The position numbers and the translations under genes are program-made. A stretch of DNA of 64,000 bases, taken from Thermomicrobium roseum DSM 5159. GTDB lineage: Bacteria > Chloroflexota > Chloroflexia > Thermomicrobiales > Thermomicrobiaceae. The DNA lies in the NCBI RefSeq assembly GCF_000021685.1, contig NC_011959.1, positions 1,735,705-1,799,704 of the forward strand, read 5' to 3'. The notes beneath the pieces are model-generated. The model was not told the origin of the DNA and did not search any database. It saw only the letters and a program-made list of their open reading frames with translations. Shown piece after piece: positions 1 to 11,017 of the stretch; position 1 is the first letter of the stretch, and every line of letters begins with the position of its first letter.

Positions 1-135
1 CTGGGCGAGCAACGCGCTGTCCTCGGAGTCGCCGACGGTTTCAAGCCGCTCGGCATCGAGGGAGAAGAGGACATCGCCAAGCGGATGAGTTTCCTCCGGC
101 AGATTGGGTATAAGCTCAGCCCTGGAGTATCATAA
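1..135 (+). CDS. 3' end of an unidentified protein (partial)
   Basis: Frame 1 is open from the window edge to a TAA at 133-135 and encodes the last 44 residues, ending in QIGYKLSPGVS. The start lies outside the window. I do not recognise the family from this fragment. It sits 114 bases upstream of a 2-oxoacid dehydrogenase operon in the same direction, so an accessory gene of that operon (for example an AcoX-like kinase or a lipoylation gene) is possible, but nothing in the residues seen proves it. Confidence 0.55.
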   Translation: MGEQRAVLGVADGFKPLGIEGEEDIAKRMSFLRQIGYKLSPGVS

Positions 136-249
136 ACCGAGGTTGTGCCGGGACACCGAGCCGAGCGGTCGCGACGACCACGACGGAGTGGAACCGGTCG
201 AGGAGACCGGGCCAGTCGCGACCAGGCAGGCGCAAGACAGGAGGATGCG

Positions 250-1263
250 ATGACCAGCACAGTCGATGGCCAGCTGCCCGGGGTAGCACTCCCCAAGAGC
301 GAACTTCTCGAGATGTATCGCCTGATGGTCCTGATCCGGCGCTTCGAGGAGGTCGCTGCGGAGCAGTACGCACTCGGCAAGATCGCGGGCTTCTTGCACC
401 TCTATATCGGGGAGGAGGCGGTCGCAGTCGGCGCGATCCGTGCCATGGATCCGGACGATCACCTGGTGACGCATTACCGCGACCATGGCTACGCGCTGGC
501 GCTCGGTCTCGATCCGCGACGGTGCATGGCGGAACTCTTCGGCAAAGCGACCGGTCTCGTCGGCGGGCGCGGTGGCTCGATGCATTTCGCCGATGCATCC
601 AAGCACTTCTGGGGTGGCTACGCGATCGTGGCCGGCCTCCTGCCGATCGCGGCTGGGCTCGGTTTGGCCAGCAAGTACTTGAACCAGCGGCGCGTCGCAG
701 TGGCGATCTTCGGCGATGGCGCGACCAATAATGGCGCCTTTCACGAAGCCCTGAACTTCGCCGCGCTGTGGAAGCTTCCCGTCCTGTTCCTCTGCGAGAA
801 CAACCAGTACGGCATGGGCACAGCTGTGCAGTATGCCTCAGCCGTGCGGGAGATGTACCGGAAGGCCTGCGCCTACGACATCCCCGCCGAGCGAGTCGAT
901 GGCCAGGATGTCCTCGCGGTCTACGAGGCGACGAAGCGAGCACTCGAGCATTGCCGGTCCGGGAATGGCCCCTACTTCCTCGAAGCTCTCACCTATCGCT
1001 ACCGTGGGCACTCGATGGCTGATCCGGAGACGTATCGGTCCAAGGAAGAGGTCGAAGAGTGGCGCCGTCACCGGGATCCGATCGAGCGCTTCCGGCAACA
1101 GTTGCTCGCCCACAATGTCGCCACCCCGGAGGAACTGGCAGCGCTCGACCAGGCAGTGGAAGAGGCGGTCGCCGAGGCCGTCCGCTTCGCCGACGAGAGT
1201 CCCGAACCGGACCCGGAGACACTCACCCAGTACGTGTATGCCGACCCGATCACCGTGCGCTAA
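250..1263 (+). CDS. pdhA: Thiamine-dependent 2-oxoacid/acetoin dehydrogenase E1 component, alpha subunit
   Basis: E1 alpha decarboxylates a 2-oxo acid (pyruvate, branched-chain oxo acid or acetoin) on thiamine diphosphate and passes the acyl group to lipoyl-E2. The 337-residue protein has the expected family length. It shows the phosphate/TPP segment FGDGATNNGAFHEALN, the ENNQYGMGT stretch and YRYRGHSMADPE near the phosphorylation-loop equivalent. The frame is open further upstream, but I start at 250 because AGGAGG at 239-244 lies just ahead and family similarity begins after MTSTVDG. E1 beta starts 18 bases after its stop, and E2 follows, so these are one operon. The closest resemblance is to AcoA/PdhA of the acetoin-type branch; the true substrate cannot be read from sequence. 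No E3 gene is present here. Confidence 0.9.
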   Translation: MTSTVDGQLPGVALPKSELLEMYRLMVLIRRFEEVAAEQYALGKIAGFLHLYIGEEAVAVGAIRAMDPDDHLVTHYRDHGYALALGLDPRRCMAELFGKATGLVGGRGGSMHFADASKHFWGGYAIVAGLLPIAAGLGLASKYLNQRRVAVAIFGDGATNNGAFHEALNFAALWKLPVLFLCENNQYGMGTAVQYASAVREMYRKACAYDIPAERVDGQDVLAVYEATKRALEHCRSGNGPYFLEALTYRYRGHSMADPETYRSKEEVEEWRRHRDPIERFRQQLLAHNVATPEELAALDQAVEEAVAEAVRFADESPEPDPETLTQYVYADPITVR

Positions 1264-1281
1264 AGAGGAATGGGGACGACA

Positions 1282-2286
1282 ATGGCACGAGAGATCACCT
1301 ACCGCGACGCGCTACGCGAGGCGCTGCGCGAGGAGATGTACCGCGACGAGCGCGTCTTCCTCATGGGTGAAGACATCGGCGCGTACGGTGGTTCCTATGC
1401 GGTCACGCGCGGCTTCCTCCAGGAGTTCGGACCGGATCGGGTCCGCGATACACCGATCGCCGAACTGGGGATCGTCGGGCTCGGAATCGGAGCCGCGATC
1501 GGTGGTCTGCGCCCGGTCGTCGAGCTGATGACGGTCAATTTCGCACTGCTCGCCCTGGACCAGATCGTGAATCACCTGGCCAAGATTTACTACATGTTCA
1601 ATGGGCAGTTCACCGCGCCGGTCGTCGTGCGTACTGCCGAGGGCTTCGGCCAACTCGGTGCGACGCACTCGCAGTTCTTCGAGAATTACTTCGCCTATGT
1701 TCCCGGACTCCGCGTCGTCGCTCCGGCCGTCCCCAAGGACGCGAAGGGGTTCCTCAAGGCCGCGATCCGCGGGAACGATCCGGTCATCTTCATCGAGCAT
1801 TCGCTGATCTACCGCAACCGCGGTGAAGTACCGGACGGGGAGGACTTCCTCCTGCCGCTCGAGGGAGCCGAAGTCCGTCGCGAAGGGCGCGACGTCACCA
1901 TCGTCTCCTGGCTCCGCGGGTACTACCTGGCGCTCGGTGCAGCTGAGGAACTCGCCCGCGAAGGGATCGAGTGCGAGGTGATCGATCTGCGTGTCCTGCG
2001 CCCGCTCGATGTCGAGACGATCGTCCGCTCAGTGCAAAAGACGAACCGTCTGGTGATCGTCGAGGAAGGCTGGAAGTCGTTCGGCGTCGGAGCCGAGATC
2101 GCTGCGTCGGTCCAGGAACGGGCACTCGACTACCTGGACGCACCGATCATGCGCGTCGCCAGTGTCGAAGTCCCGATGCCGTACGCGCGCAATCTCGAGC
2201 GCCTGGTCATCCCGAACAAGGACAAGGTCATCGAGGCGGTGCGGGAGGTGCTCTATCAGCGGCTCCCCGCACCGGTCGCGCGGTAG
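1282..2286 (+). CDS. pdhB: 2-oxoacid/acetoin dehydrogenase E1 component, beta subunit
   Basis: The beta subunit pairs with the preceding alpha subunit to form the TPP-dependent E1. Its 334 residues carry the transketolase-type pyrimidine-binding domain at the N terminus (MGEDIGAYGGSYAVTRG, then ELGIVGLGIGAAIGG) and the C-terminal transketolase domain with EVIDLRVLRPLD and VIVEEGWKSFGVG. An in-frame ATG at 1270 follows the alpha stop by six bases. I prefer 1282 because AGAGGA at 1264-1269 would abut the first ATG with no spacer, and the protein then starts MAREITYRDAL, as relatives do. The lipoyl-E2 gene follows after 30 bases. Confidence 0.9.
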   Translation: MAREITYRDALREALREEMYRDERVFLMGEDIGAYGGSYAVTRGFLQEFGPDRVRDTPIAELGIVGLGIGAAIGGLRPVVELMTVNFALLALDQIVNHLAKIYYMFNGQFTAPVVVRTAEGFGQLGATHSQFFENYFAYVPGLRVVAPAVPKDAKGFLKAAIRGNDPVIFIEHSLIYRNRGEVPDGEDFLLPLEGAEVRREGRDVTIVSWLRGYYLALGAAEELAREGIECEVIDLRVLRPLDVETIVRSVQKTNRLVIVEEGWKSFGVGAEIAASVQERALDYLDAPIMRVASVEVPMPYARNLERLVIPNKDKVIEAVREVLYQRLPAPVAR

Positions 2287-2316
2287 CGCCAGGCAGGTGG
2301 GGACGGAGGAAACGAA

Positions 2317-3645
2317 ATGGCACGACCGCTCGTCATGCCCCAGATGGGGTATGACATGAAAGAAGGCACTATCCTTCGCTGGCTCAAGCATGAGGGGGAC
2401 CGCGTCGAGCGCGGCGAACCGATCGCCGAAATCGAGACCGACAAGGTCAATCTGGAGATCGAGTCGTTCGCCTCGGGCGTGATCCTGAAGCTTCTGGCCA
2501 AGGAGGGAGAAACCGTTCCGGTCGGGCAACCGATCGCCCTGATCGGTGAGCCCGGTGAGAAGGTGGAAGAAGAGGCTGTACCAGCTCCTGCGGTTGTCGG
2601 CGCTGCCACTGCGGCAGGAACCGTCACCGCCCCAGGACCGAGGGCGCCGGAAGCCGCCCCGCTCGAGGAGGGCCCCACCGCACCCGGTGAACGGGTTCGC
2701 GCCTCACCGCTCGTCCGGCGGCTCGCTGCCGAGCACGGCATCGACCTCAGCAAGATCCGCGGGAGCGGCCCTGGCGGTCGCATCGTCAAAGAGGACATCT
2801 TGCCGCTCATCGCTGCACCACGCGCACCGTTGGCACCCGAGCAGCCAGCTCCGGCCGCTGCACCACCGCCACCACCGGTACCCCCAGCCGCTCCGCCAGC
2901 AGCGGCGGCACCAGCGGTGGCCGTTGCACCGGTTCCAGGATTGCCCGAGTTCGAAGTGATCGAGCTCTCTCGCATCCGGCAAACGATCGCTCGCCGGATG
3001 GCCGAGAGCTTCCAGCAAGCGCCGCACTTCTTCGTCACCACTGTCGCCGAGGTCGACGCGCTGCTCGCCCTGCGCGAGCAGATCAACGCGCAGGTCCCAG
3101 AGGAGGAACGCGTCTCGGTGACCGATCTTTTGATCAAAGCCTGCGCACTGGCACTGCGCGACTTCCCGACGCTGAACGCGAGCTTCGTCCCACCCAACCA
3201 GCTACGCATCTACAAGCGCATCGACATCAACATCGCGGTCGCGACCGAGCACGGCTTGATCGCGCCCTACGTGCCGGACGCTGACCACAAACCCCTCGCG
3301 GAGATCGCGCGGCTGACCAAGGATCTGATCGCGCGCGCCCGTGAGGAACGCTTGCGTCCCGAGGAATATCAAGGGGGGACCTTCACGATTTCCAACCTCG
3401 GGATGTTCGGGCTGGTCGAACACTTCACGGCCATCATCAACCCACCCCAGGCAGCGATCCTCGCAGTGGGAAGCATCCTGCGCGAACCGGTCTATCGCGA
3501 GGGAAGCGAGGAGCCGGTACCGGTGCGCCGCCTGCGTCTGACCCTTTCGGTCGACCATCGCGTCGCCGACGGCGCCGTTGCCGCCCGCTTCCTCGAGACC
3601 GTACGCACGCTTCTGGAGCAGCCGATGCTGCTGCTCGTCCGCTGA
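2317..3645 (+). CDS. pdhC: Dihydrolipoamide acyltransferase (E2) of the 2-oxoacid dehydrogenase complex
   Basis: E2 is the core of the complex; its swinging lipoyl arm takes the acyl group from E1 and transfers it to CoA. The 442 residues read as a lipoyl domain (residues 1-75, with lipoylated Lys43 in ETDKVNLEIES), a linker, a peripheral-subunit-binding domain (about 127-165, ASPLVRRLAAEHGIDLSKI), a Pro/Ala-rich flexible linker of about 45 residues, and a catalytic domain. That last domain ends with the DHRVADG motif that supplies the catalytic histidine. One lipoyl domain and a single binding domain are typical of bacterial branched-chain or acetoin E2. GGACGGAGG precedes the ATG. It is the last gene of the operon and a terminator follows. 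Confidence 0.92.
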   Translation: MARPLVMPQMGYDMKEGTILRWLKHEGDRVERGEPIAEIETDKVNLEIESFASGVILKLLAKEGETVPVGQPIALIGEPGEKVEEEAVPAPAVVGAATAAGTVTAPGPRAPEAAPLEEGPTAPGERVRASPLVRRLAAEHGIDLSKIRGSGPGGRIVKEDILPLIAAPRAPLAPEQPAPAAAPPPPPVPPAAPPAAAAPAVAVAPVPGLPEFEVIELSRIRQTIARRMAESFQQAPHFFVTTVAEVDALLALREQINAQVPEEERVSVTDLLIKACALALRDFPTLNASFVPPNQLRIYKRIDINIAVATEHGLIAPYVPDADHKPLAEIARLTKDLIARAREERLRPEEYQGGTFTISNLGMFGLVEHFTAIINPPQAAILAVGSILREPVYREGSEEPVPVRRLRLTLSVDHRVADGAVAARFLETVRTLLEQPMLLLVR

Positions 3646-3665
3646 ACAGGGTTCGGGCACCTCGA

Positions 3666-3710
3666 GCGAGCCTGCCGGCTGTAAGCGGTCGGCAGGCTCG
3701 CGCGTTGTTT
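3666..3710 (+). terminator. Rho-independent terminator of the E1/E2 operon
   Basis: Arms of 14 bases at 3666-3679 and 3688-3701 pair with a single G-T exception around an 8-base loop, followed by GCGTTGTTT. It lies 20 bases after the E2 stop codon. Confidence 0.85.
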
Positions 3711-3768
3711 CGGCAGAGCCGGAAATGATCCGGCCAGCTCGCGCCCCGGGGACAGCGCACGAGAAGGA

Positions 3769-3797
3769 TTCTCCAGAAAGGACGGATGCGTTACACT
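3769..3797 (+). promoter_or_regulatory. Possible sigma-70 type promoter of the secreted repeat protein
   Basis: A TACACT hexamer at 3792-3797 resembles a -10 box 45 bases before the start codon. The hexamer 17 bases further upstream, TTCTCC at 3769-3774, is a poor -35 match. Placement after the preceding terminator supports a promoter here, but the exact site is uncertain. Confidence 0.35.
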
Positions 3798-3842
3798 CGT
3801 CTCGTTCGGCACAGTCGATAGCCTGCGAAAGGGGACAACAGC

Positions 3843-5939
3843 ATGAAGCATTGGTCAAGACGCTTCGGCGTCGTTCTCCTCGCGCTCGGTCTGCTCGTTG
3901 CCTCGAGCGCCCCGGTCACAGCGAACTGGTCCGCACCCACCCCCACAGCGAGCCTCTGGGACATCGACGAGCAACTCGTCGTCCCGTATCTGCCGAACAA
4001 CGAGACGCTCGCGGGTACCGGTCCGTGGCACGGAACGGTCACCGTCGCCAACGCCAGCAACTTCCCGGTGACCGTCGACATCGCCAAGGCGGACGGCTCC
4101 CCGATCACGAGCGTCAACCTACCCGGCAACGGCTCGACGACCCTGGCCGCGGGAACACTCTTCGGCTCCAGCCCCGGCGGTGGTCTCTTGCTCAGTGGGC
4201 GTGAGCAAGGCGGCTGCGCATCCCAGGCAGTTCAGGAGTTCACCAAGACGCGCGGTACCCCTGCGAACACGGCCGATACTATCGCTTTGCCGGTTCCCAG
4301 CGGCGTCAACGTCACCCAGGTCGTCGTGAGCCAGGGAACGACGCTCTACGCAGCACCAGCCGACTATACCTTCTCCCAAGTCGGTACGACGCTGAACATC
4401 AGCTGGGCACCAGGTGGAGCTGAGCCAGCTGGCGGCAGCGCCTACAGCGTGCAAGTCGCTTACGACTTTCCCTGCCGCCCGGCCCGGCTGAGCGCCGCTG
4501 TCAAGCTCATGGCCCCAGCCCCCTCGACGAACGGTCGCACGAGCAGCACTCACCTCATGGTCAGTGGATACGCCGGACTGAGCCGGGCCAGTGCGGTCGG
4601 CAGCACGCTGGTCGCACCGATCGCGCAGGCCAACTACAGCGGTTGGAAGACGGTCCTGCACGTCACCAACGTCGGCAGCACGCTCTGCTCCGTCACCGTC
4701 AAGCTCTACCAGCACCCGAGCGGCACCCAGACGCATACGCTCACACAGGCAGTGGCTGCCGGCGCGACGTGGAACCTGGACCTCGTCGCTGCTGGCGTGC
4801 CGAACAACTGGCTGGGCACCGCGCGCATCGAAGGAGTCGGGTGCCAGCTGACCGCCAGCATCGACCGGATCAAGCCGACTCAGCCCTGGGGAACCCCAGT
4901 CAATATGGCCCTCACCAACCTCGCTTTGCCGGCGGGTTCCTTGACCAGCACAGTGTATGTGCCGCTCGTCTTCCAGGCCTACTTCGACTGGAACACCGGC
5001 CTGGCCGTGACGAACGCTGGGGGCGTTCCCGCGACCGTGACGATCAACTACTACGGAACCAACGGCAACCTCATCACCACCAAGAGCCTGGGGCCGATTG
5101 CGTCCAACTCGATGGACTTCGACTATCTGAGCGGGAGCGGTGGCCAGCTCGCTCAGGCGGTCATCACTAGTACCCAGCCGATCATCGTCTCGGTCGATGC
5201 CGTCAAGTACACCGGGGGTGGCGCGGACGTCGGGCAAGCGCTGACCTCGATGGGCATCAATGGACCACTCACCCTGACACCAGGTCTCCCCATGCCGCTC
5301 CTCCGCGTCCCGCTCTTCCAGAAACAGGGGTCGAGCGGCAACGACAACAGCGGGATCCAGCTCTTCAACGTAGGCGGTGCTGCGGCCACGGTCACGCTCG
5401 ACTTCTTCGACGCGAGCGGCGCACCGCAACCTCCCTCACCCTTGACTGTCCCAGGGATCGCCCCCAACGGCGCCGTGACCATCTACGCGCCGAGTCAGGC
5501 ACCGCTCCCCGCCAACTTCCAGGGTCAGGTGCGCGCCGCCGTGACCGCGGGCGGACCGGTTGTCGCCATTACCAACAACGTCAACTACGACGTGCAAGCT
5601 GATGGATCGGCCGCCTTCAATGTCGCGACCGGACAGCGCGCCCTCCGTGTCGACTTCGGCAAGGTCGCCAACAAGAGCGGCGTGGATACGATCATCGTCG
5701 CCCAAACGGTCGACGAGAACGGTGTGCAGATGCCCGCCCAACAGATCCTGGTTCAGGGACCGGCCGGTCTGACCATCACGACCTCACCCGCCTTCACGAA
5801 CATGTTCGGAGCCGCGACCGTGCTCGTGAAGGGCACCAACACGACGGCCCCCGTCACCGTCTGTTGGGACTTGAACACCAACGGCAACTGTGACCCGACC
5901 GAGCCGCAGGTCATGCAGTCACTGAGCTGGGCTCCCTGA
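3843..5939 (+). CDS. Secreted beta-rich repeat protein of unknown function
   Basis: The 698-residue product starts with a classical signal peptide: a basic MKHWSRR, a hydrophobic run and a likely cleavage after APVTAN. I do not recognise a named domain. The mature protein is rich in Thr, Val, Ala, Gly and Asn with few charged residues, as in extracellular beta-sandwich proteins. At least three and probably four units of about 100 residues share one plan: a proline-led strand, then W-or-N..(T/G).(L/V)xVTNxG, then a TVT(I/L)..Y/F..G strand, a hydrophobic turn and a closing VSVDxVKY-like strand. Units begin near residues 45, 258, 375 and 495. The C-terminal 90 residues resemble a Big-like domain. 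Cysteines are rare. It is monocistronic, flanked by terminators. A cell-surface or S-layer-like role is an inference only. Confidence 0.85.
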   Translation: MKHWSRRFGVVLLALGLLVASSAPVTANWSAPTPTASLWDIDEQLVVPYLPNNETLAGTGPWHGTVTVANASNFPVTVDIAKADGSPITSVNLPGNGSTTLAAGTLFGSSPGGGLLLSGREQGGCASQAVQEFTKTRGTPANTADTIALPVPSGVNVTQVVVSQGTTLYAAPADYTFSQVGTTLNISWAPGGAEPAGGSAYSVQVAYDFPCRPARLSAAVKLMAPAPSTNGRTSSTHLMVSGYAGLSRASAVGSTLVAPIAQANYSGWKTVLHVTNVGSTLCSVTVKLYQHPSGTQTHTLTQAVAAGATWNLDLVAAGVPNNWLGTARIEGVGCQLTASIDRIKPTQPWGTPVNMALTNLALPAGSLTSTVYVPLVFQAYFDWNTGLAVTNAGGVPATVTINYYGTNGNLITTKSLGPIASNSMDFDYLSGSGGQLAQAVITSTQPIIVSVDAVKYTGGGADVGQALTSMGINGPLTLTPGLPMPLLRVPLFQKQGSSGNDNSGIQLFNVGGAAATVTLDFFDASGAPQPPSPLTVPGIAPNGAVTIYAPSQAPLPANFQGQVRAAVTAGGPVVAITNNVNYDVQADGSAAFNVATGQRALRVDFGKVANKSGVDTIIVAQTVDENGVQMPAQQILVQGPAGLTITTSPAFTNMFGAATVLVKGTNTTAPVTVCWDLNTNGNCDPTEPQVMQSLSWAP

Positions 5940-5954
5940 GCACCAGGTGCATCG

Positions 5955-6008
5955 GCTCCCGCCCGGGACGAGCTGAAACGCGCTCTCGGGCGGGAGCGTC
6001 TGTCTTTT
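5955..6008 (+). terminator. Terminator after the secreted repeat protein
   Basis: GCTCCCGCCCG at 5955-5965 pairs with CGGGCGGGAGC at 5987-5997, and the loop contains GAAA. The right arm is followed by GTCTGTCTTTT. It begins 15 bases after the stop codon. Confidence 0.8.
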
Positions 6009-6074
6009 CGCTGGCCACGCTCGATCCGCCCCGCTCCGCTTCTGCTCTGCTGTGCAGGCTGGCTGGAATGCGTT

Positions 6075-7208
6075 CTACTGGCCGGAACGCGCTCGCCCGG
6101 TCACGGCGTGGCAGCAGGGGTCTCCGCACTCTTTTTTCCCCGCGCTCCCCGGCTCCTCGCTGATCGCTCGGCCGCGGACCAACCACGGTTTCACTGATCG
6201 GTCCCACAACACGTCCAGGACGACGACAACCGGCAACGCGAGCGCAGCACCGGCAACGCCCCCGAGTTCGGCCCCAGACAGAACGGCCACCAGCGCTGCC
6301 AGGGGATGGACATCGAGTCGCTCCCCCTCGACGAGCGGAGCGATGACGAGCCCTTTTGCATTCTGGATCAGGACCGAGCTCGCGATCGTCACCAGGAGCG
6401 GGATCCACTCCGCCAGCAGCGCGAGCGCGAAGAGCGGGATACGCGCCAACTACGGTCCGATCCGCGGCACGAATTCGCCCACTGCCACGAGAAGACCGAG
6501 GAGGAGCGGGGAGGGGACACCGAGCGGCCAGAGCACGAGCGCAGTCCCTACCCCCACGATCCCCATCACGGTCAGCTTCGCACTCACGTCATTGCCGATC
6601 CGGCGCCAGATCTCCACGACGATGGCGCGCAGCAGTGGGCGCTGCGCGGGAGGCATCGCTGCCAGAAGCAACGCGAAGAGCGTCCGCCGCTGCATCACCA
6701 GTGCGCTGCTGAGCGCGATGATCGCGACCAGATCCAGGATCGTCGCGAGCGCCCAGCGAGGAAGCAGCACCGACTGGCGAGCGAACGACGCGAGCCACTG
6801 GCTCGCCATCGCTTCCAGCTGCAGCTCGACCGGCGCGAGTTCCGGATAGGATGCGCGGAGTTCGCGCTACAGTGCCCGCAACCGCACCAGTTGCTCGACT
6901 AGTCGAGGCAATTCGTCCCGCAACGCGAGCGCTTGGGCAACTAGCGGGGAAAGCACCAGCAACACGAGCGCCACCGCGATCAGTCCGGCGGCCGCGAAGA
7001 CGAGCGATACCGCAACACCCGCTGGGAGGCGATGCCGCTCCAGCCAGCCGACCGGGCGAGCGATGGTCTCCGCGACCAGCACGGCGACGTAGGGGACGAG
7101 CACGTCGCGCAGGACGAACAGGAACCAGCCGAGGGCGAGTCCAGTGGCAGCCACGAGTATCCCGCAAGCGATACTCAGAGCGAGCCGCAGATCGACGAAC
7201 GCGCGCAC
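6075..7208 (-). pseudogene. AI-2E family transporter gene interrupted by two in-frame TAG codons
   Basis: Read on the minus strand from a GTG at 7208, which has AGGAGG just upstream, one single frame of 378 codons encodes a typical AI-2E/PurR-permease family membrane protein. TAG codons interrupt it at 6867-6869 and 6450-6452; the final stop is a third TAG at 6075-6077. There is no frameshift. Family landmarks survive on both sides: hydrophobic pairs near the N terminus (VLVPYVAVLVAE), the central amphipathic segment, VGEFVPRIGP immediately before the second TAG, and LLAEWIPLLVT after it. Ordinary genes here, such as uvrA, also end in TAG, so codon reassignment is unlikely. The likeliest reading is a recently inactivated gene; sequencing error or read-through are alternatives. 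Confidence 0.75.
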
Positions 7209-7307
7209 TGCCCTCCTCTCTCTGCCGCCGTGACCCGCAGTCAACGAGCGCTGGGGCATTGTTACAATAGTCGAGTGCCCGTGTCCGGACACGGGCTGGA
7301 GAGGCTC

Positions 7308-10193
<2,886 letters not shown>

Positions 10194-10339
10194 GCCGTCA
10201 CGCCGGGCCCAGACAGGTAGTCAGCAGCACCAGCCGCTCGGTATCATTGAAGGCGACCCTCGAGAGGGCGCAGTGTGCGCTGATCGGCGAAAGTCGATGC
10301 GTCGATTCCACAGAAGACTCGGCTGAACGGGACGCAAAC

Positions 10340-10960
10340 GTGCTCGATAACGACCCTCTCCAACGCCACAATGGCCATCTCTCCCTGGACGGCTTGTCCG
10401 AGGGTATCTCTCGATCATCCCAGAACGGCTACCACCCAGTTCTCGTACTGAACCAGAACTACGAACCACTCCACGTCGCAAGCGTCCGGCGTGCTCTCGT
10501 GCTCTGGCTGGCTGGAAAAGCCGAAATCCTGGAAACCTATGACCATGAAGTCGCATCCGCCCAGCACCGTTTCCCCGCGCCCTCGGTCATTCGCCTCTAC
10601 ACACTCGTCAAGCGGCCACTGGTCCGCGTCCGGCTGACCCGCCGCGAGGTCTTCCTGCGCGACAACTTCACCTGCCAGTACTGCGGCGTACGGACTCACG
10701 ACCTCACGATCGACCACGTGATCCCGCGCTCGCGCGGTGGTCCTCACACCTGGGAGAACGTCGTCAGCGCCTGCCGTGCCTGCAATCACCGCAAGGGAGG
10801 CAAGTCGCTGGCCGAGGCGCGCATGCAGCTCTTGCGCCCACCCTTCGAACCACCGCCGAGCCGCTACTACACGATCCAGCGGCTGCTGCGCTCACCCGTG
10901 CACGAGAGCTGGCTGAAGTTCCTCCCCGATCTTGACGTCAAGAGTCAGCGCAGTCGATAA
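10340..10960 (+). CDS. HNH endonuclease family protein
   Basis: The protein carries a complete HNH nuclease module: CQYCGVRTHDLTIDHVIPRS, then ENVVSACRACNHRKGG. The two CxxC pairs bind structural zinc and the IDHVIPRSRGG/CNHRK residues form the beta-beta-alpha metal site. The N-terminal part (PVLVLNQNYEPLHVASVRRA) is the conserved domain seen in the widespread single-gene HNH proteins of cyanobacteria, actinobacteria and Chloroflexi. I start at GTG 10340, giving 206 residues; no strong ribosome-binding site is visible, so a different start is possible. The biological role of this subgroup is not settled, and there is no methylase or restriction partner nearby. serS follows after 57 bases. Confidence 0.85.
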   Translation: MLDNDPLQRHNGHLSLDGLSEGISRSSQNGYHPVLVLNQNYEPLHVASVRRALVLWLAGKAEILETYDHEVASAQHRFPAPSVIRLYTLVKRPLVRVRLTRREVFLRDNFTCQYCGVRTHDLTIDHVIPRSRGGPHTWENVVSACRACNHRKGGKSLAEARMQLLRPPFEPPPSRYYTIQRLLRSPVHESWLKFLPDLDVKSQRSR

Positions 10961-11017
10961 CTCGAGCAGTCAGGCGGGAGCAGCTGACCCGCCCGAATCA
11001 TTGCCGAAGGGGGAGAC

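Noticed and set aside
6450..6869. TAG recoded as an amino acid (for example pyrrolysine)
   Set aside because: TAG is an ordinary stop elsewhere in the window (uvrA ends with it), and no other gene shows internal TAG; inactivation is simpler.
10972..10996. GGCGGG/CCCGCC hairpin between the HNH gene and serS as a terminator
   Set aside because: The stem is only six bases and no T-run follows; it may be chance.
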